Below, piece after piece: positions 52,744 to 63,114 of a stretch of DNA of 64,000 bases. Position 1 is the stretch's first letter. Each line of letters opens with the position of its first letter. Origin of the DNA: Spiroplasma endosymbiont of Agriotes lineatus (GTDB taxonomy: Bacteria; Bacillota_I; Bacilli_A; Mycoplasmatales; Nriv7); NCBI RefSeq assembly GCF_964019485.1, contig NZ_OZ026448.1:186001-250000 (forward strand), written 5' to 3'. The notes beneath the pieces were generated by a model. The model did no database searches and was not told the DNA's origin. It saw only the letters and a list, made by a program, of their open reading frames with translations. The position numbers were made by a program, and so were the translations under genes.

Positions 52744-54108
52744 ATGAAAAAATTACTTAGTTTATTAAGTACAATAACAATATCAAGTGGTGGAATAGCG
52801 GGAATCGTTGCCAATAATCCTTATCAAAAACAAGAGCAATTAGAAAATATAAATGATAAAAGACAAAAACGAAGCAATAATGAAAATATAAATAGAGCAA
52901 AAATTGTTATTACAGCAAAAGAGCAAATTGAATCTTCTGGTGTAGTATTTAATAATAAACTATATTTTGGTTCGTCAGATAACAATGTTTATGAATATGA
53001 TCCGGCCACAGAACAACAAAAAATTGTTATTAAAACAAATGGAGAAGTTATATCTTCTGGTGTGGTTTTAAACAACAAATTATATGTTGGCTCATGAGAT
53101 AAAAATGTTTATGAATATAGTCAGTATAATTTAAATTCAAATTTGGGACAAATTAATAATAATTCTGATAATGTGCAATTTTAAGTGAATTAAATTATCT
53201 AAATCCTAATTTAGATATTTCGCAATTAGAAATAATTAATAAAACAAATATATCAACCACAATTAAAGCAAAAAATAATAGTAATAATTATTTTGGTGAA
53301 GTTACTGTTAATTATAAAATTAAAAATAAAAATGAAATTAATGTTATTAATTTAAATGAATTAATTAAAAGAGCAGTATTTTTTAAGTTTCGTGATGAAA
53401 ACCCTAATTTAAAATTTAAGAAAATAAATTATATTGATACTAATAATTTAAATTTTTCAGATATTGAAATAACAAAAAAAGAACATACATTTTTATGATC
53501 TAATGTTCCTAAAAATGTATGTTCTGATAGAGAAATTATCAATAAAACTCCAAATACAAGATCATTTAATGTACCTGCTTGTGAATATAATTCAAAATCA
53601 AAATTAGTATTTCAAATTACAACAGGATTAACTAAAACAAAACAAGAAAATAAATTAAATGGTTGAAACATAAATGCTGATGATGAAATGAAATTAACAG
53701 ATTTTACAAATATAAATAATAAAAATTCTGAAATCATTAATGTATTATCAAATGAATTTGATTTATCAAACACAAATAAACAAGAACAAGAAATGATTTT
53801 AAGTATTTTTAAGGAACCCGCTGATAAATTTGAACTTAATCTCAATGAAAAATTAAAAATTACTTATCCAGTAAGAATAATTACATCTAAAGTTATATTA
53901 AATTTAAAACAAAAAATTACAGGAAATATTACTGCCAAAATAATTAATGATAACAATAAATAACAAATAGTTACATTATCAATTACAGAAGTAATACAAA
54001 TTTTACAAAAATATAGTTTATTACCCAATGAAATTACTATAGATAAAAACAATGATAAAATAACATTTAACGGTGGGGCATTTTTTCATCAGAGAGAGAA
54101 GGGCCAGT
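52744..54108 (+). pseudogene. Beta-propeller-like secreted/surface protein, broken
   Basis: Open from ATG 52744 to TAA 53184 (146 aa): signal peptide without an obvious lipobox, then PQQ/WD-like blades SSGVVFNNKLYFGSSDNNVYEYD and SSGVVLNNKLYVGSWDKNVYEY. A 1-nt shift at ~53180 opens a second frame to 53963 (SELNYLNPNLDISQLEIINKT ... FKEPADKFELNLNEKLK), then an in-frame TAA and a further stretch to ~54108. The intact ancestor was about 450 residues. A divergent ISLre2-type transposase lies 240 bp upstream, exactly as at 40112. Function unknown. Confidence 0.7.
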
Positions 54109-54237
54109 AAAAACAAATACAGTTACTACTATAGTATAATGTTTTATAAAAACGATATTAGCTATTTAGAACAATAACTTTAATTGAAACAAGCACAACA
54201 ATTTAATCTCTTGTGATAAAATAAGAAAAATATTCGA

Positions 54238-54273
54238 ACCAGTAATTTAATTAAATTACTGGTTTTTATTTTG
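54238..54273 (+). terminator. Terminator of the beta-propeller gene
   Basis: Stem ACCAGTAATTTA/TAAATTACTGGT with T-rich tail, homologous to 165-200. Confidence 0.85.
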
Positions 54274-54374
54274 TCAAAATAGAAAAAATGAAAAAGTTGT
54301 TTAAAAATATTATCGTCATAGAATACTATCTTAAAAAGGTGGTATTTTAACAGTTTTTTAATTTAGTTATTAAG

Positions 54375-54775
54375 GATTTTCAATTTCAATTTCAAAATTA
54401 TTTGTACATATTAAACTATAATCTGTTGTATTATCATCTTATTTGTAGTCATTTAAAATTTGTGCCTTGTGCTTTAATTGTTATTTTTTTATTAATTACT
54501 CATTCTCTCTTTCCTGCTTTGGTTTCATATGTAGTTATTAATTGTCTTATTTCATCTTGTTTATTTTTATTACTAGAGAATTCTGATTGTATAAATTTGA
54601 AAGTAAAATCGTTTAATTTTTTAAATTCTGGTAATTTTTCATTTAGATTGATATTATCTTCTTTCTTTATTACTATCTTTATTTTTTTGTTTTACTGGTT
54701 CATTTATTTTTTTAGAACAGCCGATTATTGGTAGTGTTATTAACCCTAAAACAGCGGTTATATTTAAAAATTTCA
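54375..54775 (-). pseudogene. Plectrovirus lipoprotein (downstream of ORF1), third copy, broken
   Basis: Start after AAAGGAGT; signal and lipobox LPIIGCSKK are like the gene at 485-973. A frameshift at ~54661 stops it after 37 residues; in the other frame it continues DNINLNEKLPEFKKLNDFTF ... KITIKAQG, and after a further lesion (ATAAGATGAT versus ACAAGATGAT) TTDYSLICTNNFEIEI. The last ~20 residues match ORF1 of the same fragment, not the lipoprotein of the first prophage. Confidence 0.75.
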
Positions 54776-54820
54776 TAAAATTAACTCCTTTATTTTATTT
54801 TTTCAATATATATATATATA

Positions 54821-56254
54821 CATTATACAAAAATTCTTAATATCATTAGAAAAATGGCAAAAACGATTAAAAATTGAAAGGTATAGTAAAAGGCGGGTAC
54901 TGTTTTAAAAATTGGGAAAATTGCGGTTGAAAAGTTAACTGTCGCTTTGGCAATAATTGCTAATGTTCGTAAAATTGTAATGATTTGCGAAGCCGTTAGC
55001 ATTCAATTAATCATTTTGATACAAGCATTTTGAATGGCACAGCCAATGTCATTAAAAGTAGGGATTCATCGTCCAGAATATTTACAATTTGCTGGCGGGA
55101 TTATGTCATCTCATTCCGAGCTGGTTGAACCATCAGGTATAAACGCTGTGGAGTTAAGAACATTAAAGTCATAAATTTTAAAATTATAATTAGAGGTATT
55201 TGTTTTATGATACAAAGAAAAAGTTAAGGTAAAAATATTAATGCCATAGCGAATATCAATGTCCGTATTGAAGTAATTAATGCTGTTAGCAGTCTTGCTG
55301 GTTGGCAAGGTAATCAGTTTATTGTCGTAAGATTTAAGAACATTAAATTCAATTTGATAGATACTGTTATTATTTTTAATAGCATTAAAATTTTCTTGGT
55401 GCGTTTTTTATCAAAAGTAAAAAAATAACTTCTTAGTAATAATTCTAAGTCTCCTATAATATTTACTAAGTATTTTTTGGGATAAAAAGTAATTAACGAA
55501 CGATAAAAGAAACCAATTTGAATAAAATAGTTCTTGTTATAATTAACTACGCCTTTAAAATCAATTTCGGTATGAGTTTTTTCGTCCATATCAAAAGTCG
55601 CATAAAATAAACTGGAAAAGAAATTGCCAAGAATTTCATAGATTTCGTCAAAAACATTTTTGTACTAGCTGTTGTTATACTAGGAATGTTGTTTTTAAAA
55701 TAAAGGTAAATGTCATTTTTTAATTCAGGATCGTATCTCAAAAAACTAAATTTAACATTAAGATAATTTAAGGCACCAAAAAGATACTTAATTAAGTAAT
55801 AATCGTTAGCATTTGTAGTGTCATATTTTCAGATTTCACTTTCATCGTGTAATAATTGTAAATAGTTATTGCCCGCAATTAAGGTTTTATTAAAAGCTTT
55901 AATTTTCAAAATATTTGTTTTAATTTCATCTTTACTACTAGAAGTTTTGTGATAAAAATAGCTTTCGTTTTTAAAACCATGATTTTTAATGGTAAATTCT
56001 TTTTAATACCCTTTTTCTAAAGTATTAATGAAATTAAATACTGCTGTTCAATAAAGATAAGAGTAATTAAATTTATCAAAATCACCACGATGAATCATTA
56101 AATAATCAAGGTTATCAATAACATCGCTGTATTTGTGATTACCGTCAAAGTTAATAGTTGTTTCTGGTAAGTCAATATCAGTGCTATCTTTTTTAATTTC
56201 AATTTCAAAATCATTTGTACATATTAAACTATAATCTGTTGTATTATCATCTTG
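54821..56254 (-). pseudogene. Plectrovirus ORF1, third copy, 5'-truncated by IS-A
   Basis: Homologous to ORF1 at 1023-3197 from its TTDYSLICTND region to the C-terminal membrane segments (LMILRIFV). The N-terminus is cut by IS-A copy 5. Frameshifts at ~55405, ~55670 and ~55995. Relative to the first copy it lacks about 110 codons (2110-2445 there): YFYHKTSSSKDE is joined almost directly to ILKIKAFNKTLIAGNN. Confidence 0.85.
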
Positions 56255-57466
56255 TGGATAGACTACAATAAGTTGGACCATAATTATATAGACTTCGAAA
56301 TTATTAATAAAGAAGGAATATAAAAATGGGAAATAAAACCTCATACTCTGAAGAATTTAAAAAATAAATTGTCATGCTATACAAAAATGGCAAAAGTGTT
56401 ATTAATTTAGGGAAAGAATATAATTTACCAAAACCAACTATTTATAGTTGAGTTAAAAATTATAATAATTCTGGTTCATTTAAAGCAAAAGACAATCGCA
56501 AACTAGAAGAAAATGAAATAATAACTTTACGAAAAGAACTTAAAGACTTAAAAATGGAAAATGACATTTTAAAGCAATTCGCACTGATAATGGCCAAAAA
56601 ATAACAATAATTAATAGCAATAAGAAAAAATATTCGATAAGAAAAATGTGTAAATTATTAAATATTTCAAAATCCAATTACTATTATCAAATTAATAAAT
56701 ACACAAGGAAAATAGTGAATAATTATAATCAAGAAATTATCAGTGCATTTAACGCAAGCCACCAAGTCTATGGAGCCCGAAAAATCAAAGTAGTATTAGC
56801 TCATAAAAGTATTAACCTATCTAGACATAAAATTAGAAATATTATAAAAAACAATAATTTGATATCAAAGTACACAAAAACAAGACTTAAATGCAAAAAT
56901 ATTCAAGTAAATAATGATCCAGTAAATAACATTGTAAACCGAGACTTTAATAATAGAAAAATAAATGAAACCATCGTTAGTGACTTGACTTATATAAAAG
57001 TGGGTTTTAAATGATTTTATGTGTGTCTCCTAATTGATTTGTATAATCGCGAGATTGTTGGTTATAGTTCCGGACCAAATAAAAATACGGAGTTGGTTTA
57101 TCAAGCTATTATGCGAATTACTAGACCATTATCAAAAATTGAAATATTTCATACCGACCGAGGTAATGAGTTTAAAAATAATATAATTGATCAATTATTA
57201 TCTACATTTAAAATTCAAAGATCATTGAGTGCGAAGGGTTGTCCATATGATAATGCAGTTGCTGAAGCAACTTATAAAGTTTTTAAAACAGAATTTATTA
57301 ATGGTAGAAAATTCAATGATCTTGCACAATTAGAACTTGAATTATTTGATTACATTAATTGATACAATAATCTTAGAATACATGGCAGTTTAAATTATTT
57401 ATCTCCAGTTACTTTTAGAAAACAAATGTCTATATAAAAATTGTCCTAAAAAGGGTTGCCAATCCA
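56255..57466 (+). mobile_element. IS3-family element IS-A, copy 5, orfA broken
   Basis: Full length with both ends. orfA (from 56326) has a TAA in place of CAA at codon 14 (56365-56367). orfB is open and has the complete triad, so it could still be made from its internal start. Flanks TTG and ATG do not match, and the two sides belong to different genes (phage ORF1 and an acid phosphatase), so a rearrangement has occurred here. Confidence 0.88.
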
Positions 57467-57695
57467 ATGATTTTTTTTACTTCTAATCATTTACAAAATA
57501 AGCATTTAGAAGATACAAAAAAGAATTTAATCAATGAAGGTTTTCATGAAGAATTATTAAATGATGCTTTGTAATGAATGGATGGTAAGAAATTAAAAGT
57601 AAATAGGGTTCTTTTTTAAAAAAAAATAAGATTGTTATGAATATATTAATAATAATAAATTATCTATTTTAGGAAAAAAAGTTAATAGACTAGTG

Positions 57696-57999
57696 GGGCG
57701 CATAAAGTTTTGTTAGGTGGAAAAATATTTGATTAATTTTGAAAGAAAAGTAACTACAATTTAATTATCGTTTTATTTGAAAAATAAGTAATAAAACAAA
57801 ATATTTAATATTAACAAACATAATCTTAATAAAAGGTTATAAAAACTAAGTAAAATGCTTATAAAAACAACATTAAAATAATTTTTTACAACAAAAATCA
57901 TACGTAAGAAATATATACTTAATTTGCATATTGAAATAATTTATAGTAAATGATTATTTTTTCTTTTTTAAAAAATACCTAAGAAAACTAAACGCGACC
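57696..57999 (-). mobile_element. Complete 304-bp MITE, second full copy
   Basis: Ends GGGCGCATAAAGTTTTGTTA and ...AAACTAAACGCGACC; same length and interior as 34808-35111. Flanking 9-mers AGACTAGTG and GACTTAGTA are not identical, perhaps because the IS5-like MITE inserted next to it or because of mutation. Confidence 0.85.
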
Positions 58000-58145
58000 G
58001 ACTTAGTACATAACCTTTAATTTTATCTACTATTTTGATAATATTATTTTTTAAGTGAAACACAAATGTTAAATAAATACAAATATAAAAATTAATTTTA
58101 TAGTCTAGTAGGCATAAAATGCTATAGTTATGTACCAACCAAGTC
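58000..58145. mobile_element. IS5-like MITE, ~146 bp
   Basis: Both ends match those of the IS element at 48391-49305 (GACTTAGTACATAACC ... TATGTACC...AAGTC), and the interior equals its left ~100 bp, without transposase. Abuts the preceding MITE with no spacer. Confidence 0.8.
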
Positions 58146-58446
58146 TAATGTAAGAATAATGATGGTAATAGGTGATAATATTAATGACTTTAATTCTAAT
58201 TTTACTAATAATAAAGGAATTGCTTATCGTGAAAACTATATGGAAAATAATAATATTCAAAAGCTTTTTAGTGAATCAGCGATGGCAATTCGTTTTAGTA
58301 AGGAAAATGATAAGATCATAAAATATTATGCTAATTGTGGTCAATCAGTTGATACCTTGCTTTTAGAAAAAAAGCAGATTCAGGAAATTATTATTGAAAA
58401 TATTTGTTGGTATAAATCTTATTCACTTATTGGTGGTAGGTGGTAA

Positions 58447-58716
58447 TGCAATGTATAGGAGCCGAAATAGTGCTTTTAAGAAGAAATATTTTGAACAACG
58501 CGGGGCACGCACCACTGCGCCTCTATATGAAACAAGCAATTAGATAATATTTACAAAAGTTTATTTCCTGGGATTAGAAACTAAATAATAATTTTGGATT
58601 TTTTGTTCATAAATTGGCAACTTTGCCATTAATATTTTAAATATAATATGATTATGAAAGTGTTTACACTTTTGTAGTGAAATTAAAAGATAAGTATTTG
58701 GAAAGGGACAATAAGA
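58447..58716. other. Intergenic stretch before the deoxyribosyltransferase gene
   Basis: No gene. GC-rich patch CGCGGGGCACGCACCACTGC at 58499-58518 is out of character for the genome. A TATAAT (58642-58647) lies 70 bp before the next gene but lacks a well-spaced -35. Confidence 0.3.
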
Positions 58717-59205
58717 ATGAAAAAAATATTTGTTTATAATGCGGGACCATTATTTAGTGAAGCAGAACAAAATCAAAGAAAATTAGAAGGAATAAATTTA
58801 AGAAAACAATTAGGTGATAATTTTGAAATTTTAAATCCGATTGAGTTTAGTTTTAATAATGAAAATGCTACGCCAAAAAATAAAGAGATATTTAAAAAAG
58901 ATTATGAAGAAATTAAAAAATCAAAATATGTAATATTTGATATTGACGGTCGTGATAGTGGAACATATATGGAATATGGTTTTGCCTTTGAACAATGTTT
59001 GAAGGAAGAAAAATATTTAATATGTGTTTATAGTGATTTTAGATTGTATCAATCAAATATTGATGTTGCTGAAATTCCTGGGTATGGTATTAATGAGATG
59101 ATATCAGGTAGTTTACAATACAATGATATTATTAAAAAGAAAATTTTTAAGGTTAAAAATTATCAAGAAGCAATTAAAAAAATTAAAGAAATTGAAGGAA
59201 TTTAA
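58717..59205 (+). CDS. Nucleoside 2-deoxyribosyltransferase family protein
   Basis: 162 residues, standard length. Transfers deoxyribose between bases in salvage. Motifs: N-terminal VYNAGPLFSEAE, FKKDYEEIKKSKYVIFDIDG (conserved Asp) and GRDSGTYMEYGFAFE with the catalytic Glu. C-terminal NEMISGSLQYNDI contains the Asn that reaches the neighbouring subunit. RBS GGAAAGGGA. With deoD nearby it would feed purine salvage; the two are separated by IS256 debris. Confidence 0.9.
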   Translation: MKKIFVYNAGPLFSEAEQNQRKLEGINLRKQLGDNFEILNPIEFSFNNENATPKNKEIFKKDYEEIKKSKYVIFDIDGRDSGTYMEYGFAFEQCLKEEKYLICVYSDFRLYQSNIDVAEIPGYGINEMISGSLQYNDIIKKKIFKVKNYQEAIKKIKEIEGI

Positions 59206-59249
59206 AAATATTAATTCTTTTTACAAATGAATAAGCAAATTTCAAGAAT

Positions 59250-59977
59250 TGAGCCTGTCCAAAATTCTGTGTTTCGATAATTCATTCTGAATTATACTTA
59301 AAAGAAGAAGAACAGAAAATGACAAAAAAAGTAAAAAAACCTGATGCAATTAATAAAGTTGTTGATTATTTTTTAGAAAATATTGATAATCCACAAGATT
59401 TATTTAAAGGCAAGACTATTTTTCAGGAATTTACCAAAAAATTAACTGAACGAATGTTAAATACGAAAATTAAAGATTATCCTGAAACTAATGAGAATCA
59501 TAATAAAAGAAATGGCAGAACACAAAAAACCATTATTATAAAAATGGTTCAATTGCAACTGATGTACCAAGAGATCGAAATAGTACTTTTGAACCAGTAA
59601 TTATTCTGAAAAGACAAAGAAGATTTGATAATTTTGATCAAAAAGTAATTTCCTTATATGCAAAAGGAATGACAATTTCTGATATCAAAGCACAATTGCA
59701 AGAATTCTATCACGGAGCAGAAGTTTCAGAAAGTTTAATTATTCAAATAACTAATGATATTATTGAAGAAGTTAAAATGTGACAAATTAAACATTTAGAG
59801 AAGATTTATCCGATTGTTTATTTTGATTGTATTGCTTTTTAAAGTAAAGCAAGATAAACGAATAATAAATAAAGCAGTTTATCTTGTGCCTTAGGAATTA
59901 ATATAAATGGCTTAAAAGATATTTTAGGAATGTAAATTAGTGGAGAGAGAATGAAGGAGCCAAATATTTTATTTTGG
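59250..59977 (+). pseudogene. IS256-family transposase, 5' portion, frameshifted
   Basis: Left terminal repeat GAGCCTGTCCAAAATTCTGT at 59250; ATG at 59319 gives VKKPDAINKVVDYFLENIDN ... AETNENHNKRNGRTQKT. A 1-nt change near 59545 shifts the frame; the rest reads GSIATDVPRDRNSTFEPVI and ARGMTISDIKAQL-like sequence to VYFDCIAF, where another shift ends it. The 3' half is missing. Confidence 0.85.
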
Positions 59978-60172
59978 AGCCTGTCCAAAATTCTGTGTCT
60001 TGACAATTCATTCTGAATTCTATTCAGAAGAAGTAGAACAAAAAATTATAAAAAAGCAAAAACCCCCTGATAAAATTGATAAAGTTACTGATTATTTTTT
60101 AGAAGTAAAATTTGAAGACAAAGCAGAGTGAATTTAAGTTAATTATTTAGAGACACAGTTAATTGGACAGTC
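59978..60172 (+). mobile_element. Internally deleted IS256 derivative (~195 bp)
   Basis: A second left end (GAGCCTGTCCAAAATTCTGT) plus the first ~40 codons of the transposase, fused directly to the last ~15 codons (KFEDKAEWI) and the right end TAGAGACACAGTTAATTGGACAGTCC. Both terminal repeats are present, so it could be moved in trans. Confidence 0.75.
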
Positions 60173-60179
60173 CCTAAAA

Positions 60180-60262
60180 TTTTGCACATTGAAATGATTT
60201 ATAGTAAATGATTATTTTTTCTTTTTTAAAAAATACCTAAGAAAACTAACTAAACACGACCG
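60180..60262 (-). repeat. MITE end fragment
   Basis: ~80 bp of the MITE (ATTTATAGTAAATGATTATT ... CTAAGAAAACTAACTAAACACGACC) with a 4-bp duplication (AACT) near the end. Located just before deoD. Confidence 0.65.
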
Positions 60263-60337
60263 TTAATCTTTGATAAATAATTATTAATTTTAAAAAATGG
60301 TATAATAACGATATTAAAATATAAAGGGGGTAAAAGA

Positions 60338-61063
60338 ATGACGCCACATATTAGTGCTAAAAAAGAGGACATTGCAACAATAGTTTTAATGCCAGGAGAT
60401 CCAATTAGAGCAAAATATATTGCAACAAATTATTTGCAAGATGTACAATTAGTAAATAGTGTTCGTAATATGTTAATGTTTACAGGGATGTATGAAGAGA
60501 AAAGAATAACTATTGCTGGTAGCGGGATGGGTTGTCCTTCAATTGGCATTTACTCATATGAATTATTTAAATTTTATGATGTTGATGTAATTATTAGAAT
60601 TGGAAGCGCAGGCGCATATGACGAAAAGTTAAAACTGTATGATGTTATTAATGTAAGTTCGGTGTATGGTGAAAATAATTATGCTAAGATTGTTGGAGCA
60701 ACAGATGATGATACTATCGAAACTAATCCTAATATTTATGAATTAATTAATAAAACAGCAAGCGATAAAAATATTAACATCATATCTGGAAGGGTGCATT
60801 GTTCTGATGTTTTTTATCGTAAAAATTTTGAAGAATATAAAAGATTTTTAAGTGAAAAACAAACTATTGCTGTAGAAATGGAAGCTTTTGCATTATTTGC
60901 TAATGCAAAAGTGTTAAATAAGCAAGTGGGATGTATTTTAACTGTATCTGATTCATTAGTAACAAAAGAAGCTACTACGAGTGAAAAACGCGAACAATCA
61001 TTTGATAAGATGATGATATTAGCTTTAAAAACAGCAGTTAATTTTTATAAACAAGGTGTTTAA
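60338..61063 (+). CDS. deoD: Purine-nucleoside phosphorylase, DeoD type
   Basis: 241 residues, hexameric low-specificity PNP family. Phosphorolysis of purine (deoxy)nucleosides for salvage. Motifs: TPHISAKKEDIATIVLMPGDP (phosphate site), GSGMGCPSIGIYSYEL, IIRIGSAGAYDE, and EMEAFALFANAK with base/ribose-binding residues; TVSDSLVTKE contains the catalytic Asp. Strong RBS AAAGGGGGT. Uninterrupted and without TGA codons. Confidence 0.96.
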   Translation: MTPHISAKKEDIATIVLMPGDPIRAKYIATNYLQDVQLVNSVRNMLMFTGMYEEKRITIAGSGMGCPSIGIYSYELFKFYDVDVIIRIGSAGAYDEKLKLYDVINVSSVYGENNYAKIVGATDDDTIETNPNIYELINKTASDKNINIISGRVHCSDVFYRKNFEEYKRFLSEKQTIAVEMEAFALFANAKVLNKQVGCILTVSDSLVTKEATTSEKREQSFDKMMILALKTAVNFYKQGV

Positions 61064-61067
61064 AGAA

Positions 61068-61942
61068 AAAGGGAAATTTTTACAAAAAGAGTTTATCAAG
61101 CTAATAGATAAAAATAGTATTGATAGTTTTTTAATTTTAGTTAAAACCAATGTTTCTATTGATCAAATTGTTAAGACTTTTGTTAAAAAATAGATAAACA
61201 AACTTTGCATAAAATTAAATGACTTTATATTTCAGAACATAAAATTAATGATGAATCTTATTTAACTATTGCTTTAAATGAGTTTACTTTTGATGTTATT
61301 AAAAAGTTAAAAAAGTGTGATTGGATTTTAGTTCATAAATATATTTTAAAAGATAAATTCCATAATGAAAATTATAAGGTTGTTAGTTATGAAATGGGAT
61401 TTTATAAATATAAATTAATTAATACCGTGTATCATTGTCAGTGTTTAGATGGGCAAACTTCAATTGATAGTAATTTATGAAAAATATTAAGTGAAAAAAA
61501 GTAACAAATTTTGATTGAATTTTTAGTTGCTTTACGAAAAAAAAGAAAAATGGATTTTTTCATTTTAAATGATATTTTTAGTAATACAATAGAAAAGGAA
61601 ATTGCTAATCAAGTTTGTGAACAGGCTAATAGTTGTTATAAGAAACATTATCAGTTATTACAAATTGGGCAAGATATTATTGCTTGCTTAGGTAGGGATA
61701 GGGAGATTAAAAAATATTATTGATTTTTATATTGAGAATGGCAGTATTTTAATTTTGTTTTGAAAGATAATGAAATTATTAATGAAAAAGTATTAAATGA
61801 ATTAGAAATTATTAAAAAAACAAAAACTAAGATCAAAAATCTTACAAGTCTTTTTATAAATCATGGCATGGAAGTGCTTTATCAAATAATGAAAAGGATT
61901 GTTCGCGATAATCCGTGTTCATTATATGTGAGTTCAGGATAA
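61068..61942 (+). pseudogene. Unrecognised gene with frameshift and stop
   Basis: Directly after deoD. Pieces: FLQKEFIKLIDKNSIDSFLI (stop ~61192), then in another frame DKQTLHKIKWLYISEHKIND ... CDWILVHKYILKDKF ... YHCQCLDGQTSIDSNLWKIL up to a TAA at 61502, and beyond this in the same frame ILIEFLVALRKKRKMDFFIL ... FINHGMEVLYQIMKRIV to 61942. The three parts look like one protein of ~290 residues, Lys/Ile rich, without membrane segments. I recognise no family. The last part (61511-61942, possible TTG start, 143 aa) may still be expressed. Confidence 0.45.
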
Positions 61943-61957
61943 TAGATAGATAGATAG

Positions 61958-61992
61958 TAAAAATCATTCTAATATGAGAATGATTTTTATTT
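61958..61992. terminator. Bidirectional terminator between unknown gene and tsaD
   Basis: Stem AAAAATCATTCT/AGAATGATTTTT with 6-nt loop; A/T runs on both sides. Overlaps the tsaD stop by a few bases. Confidence 0.85.
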
Positions 61993-62949
61993 TTTAGGAA
62001 CTTCTTTTAAACGATTATTAATTATTTGTCAAGTTAATCTTGCGATCATCGCAGCATTATCAGTACAGTATTTGTTATCAGGAAGAACTACTGTGGTATT
62101 TTTTGTTGCTAAGTTTTCAATCTTAGTTCGTAAGACACTATTAGCAGCAACGCCGCCGACCATCGTTATCATTTTTGGATGATATTTTTTTATTGCCATT
62201 GTTAATTTTTTAATTAAAATATTAGTTGCTTGTTCTTGAAAAGAACAAGCAATATCTTCTTTTCTAAATTTTAATTGGCGAGCGTTCAATTTTATAATTA
62301 AATTTGCTACTGCAGATTTCAAACCACTAAATGAAAAGTCAAAACTGTTATCATTTTTCCCTAATGGAAGTTCAAAAATATTTTGTCCTTTTTTTGCTAT
62401 TTTATCAATTATTGGTCCACCCGGATATTCAAGTTCTAACAATCTTGCTACTTTATCATAAGCTTCACCGACAGCATCATCATAAGTTTCTCCTAAAATA
62501 TGAAAATCAAGATGTTTTTTCATTAAAACTAATTGGGTATGGCCGCCGGATACTACTAAGATTATTAAGGGAAACTTAAATTCATTATTAATGGCAGCAC
62601 TATAAATATGACCTTCAATGTGATTACAAGCAATGAGTGGTTTTTTTAACATTAATGATATTGTTTGGGCACAAACTTTACCGATGTGAAGCGAACCACT
62701 TAATCCGGGATGATCAGTGTAACCAATGTAGTCAATATCATGATATTGTATTTGTGCTTGTTTAATTGCTTCTTTTAAAACATAACTAATTTTTGAAATA
62801 TGAAGTCTTGAAGCAATTTCAGGAACAACTCCGCCATATTGTTGGTGTTTAGCTATTTGTGAGAAAATAATATTGCTTTTAACTTTCTTATCTTTATATA
62901 TTGATATTGATGTTTCATCACAACTTGTTTCAATGGCTAAGATGGTCAT
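61987..62949 (-). CDS. tsaD: tRNA N6-adenosine threonylcarbamoyltransferase
   Basis: 320 residues, usual TsaD/Kae1/Gcp length. Forms t6A37 in ANN-decoding tRNAs. ASKHA fold motifs: LAIETSCDETSIS, Fe-binding HIEGH (~residue 111), VVSGGHTQLV, GEAYDKVARLL, FSFSGLKSAV, and MVGGVAANS with the last metal ligand in CTDNAAMIA. The usual GPGLxGSL reads DHPGLSGSL. RBS AAGGAG. Ends with its stop inside the terminator hairpin. Confidence 0.95.
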
Positions 62950-62961
62950 ATTTTTTTCTCC

Positions 62962-63065
62962 TTAATTAATAACAATAATTGAATTACTTATTTCGTTAAT
63001 ATTGGGTAATGATTTATTGTTTGTAATAAATATATCATATTCCTTTAAATTCGCATATTTAATAA
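62962..63065 (-). pseudogene. 3' fragment of an unidentified gene upstream of tsaD
   Basis: Open frame ...KYANLKEYDIFITNNKSLPN...NSIIVIN ending in TAA just before the tsaD RBS. Its 5' part is replaced by MITE sequence. The position suggests a tsaB- or rimI-type gene, but the residues are not diagnostic. Confidence 0.35.
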
Positions 63066-63112
63066 GAGCGCATAAAGTTTTGTTAGGTAGGTAAAGATTT
63101 AAATAGTTTTAA
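63066..63112 (-). repeat. MITE end fragment
   Basis: GCGCATAAAGTTTTGTTAGG and ~30 bp more of the MITE left end, directly followed by the 67-bp palindrome. Confidence 0.65.
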
Positions 63113-63114
63113 AA

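Larger units (their letters stand above)
57467..58446 (+). pseudogene. HAD acid phosphatase / 5'-nucleotidase (e(P4)-like), shredded
   Basis: Left of the MITE: FFTSNHLQNKHLEDTKKNL and NEGFHEELL...WWMDGKKLKVNRV, the SxR/SN...T..NL..GF...K..R order of the lipoprotein e(P4) family. Right of the IS5-like MITE: MVIGDNINDFNSNF, the last HAD motif. The 5' end is removed by IS-A copy 5, and the MITE plus IS5-like MITE sit between the two motifs. An ORF from 58159 (95 aa) is the surviving tail. Stops also lie in the first part. Would have dephosphorylated nucleotides for uptake. Confidence 0.65.

Noticed and set aside
62962-63065. tsaB remnant
   Set aside because: The location would fit, but the 34 readable residues contain no TsaB-specific motif; left as unidentified.
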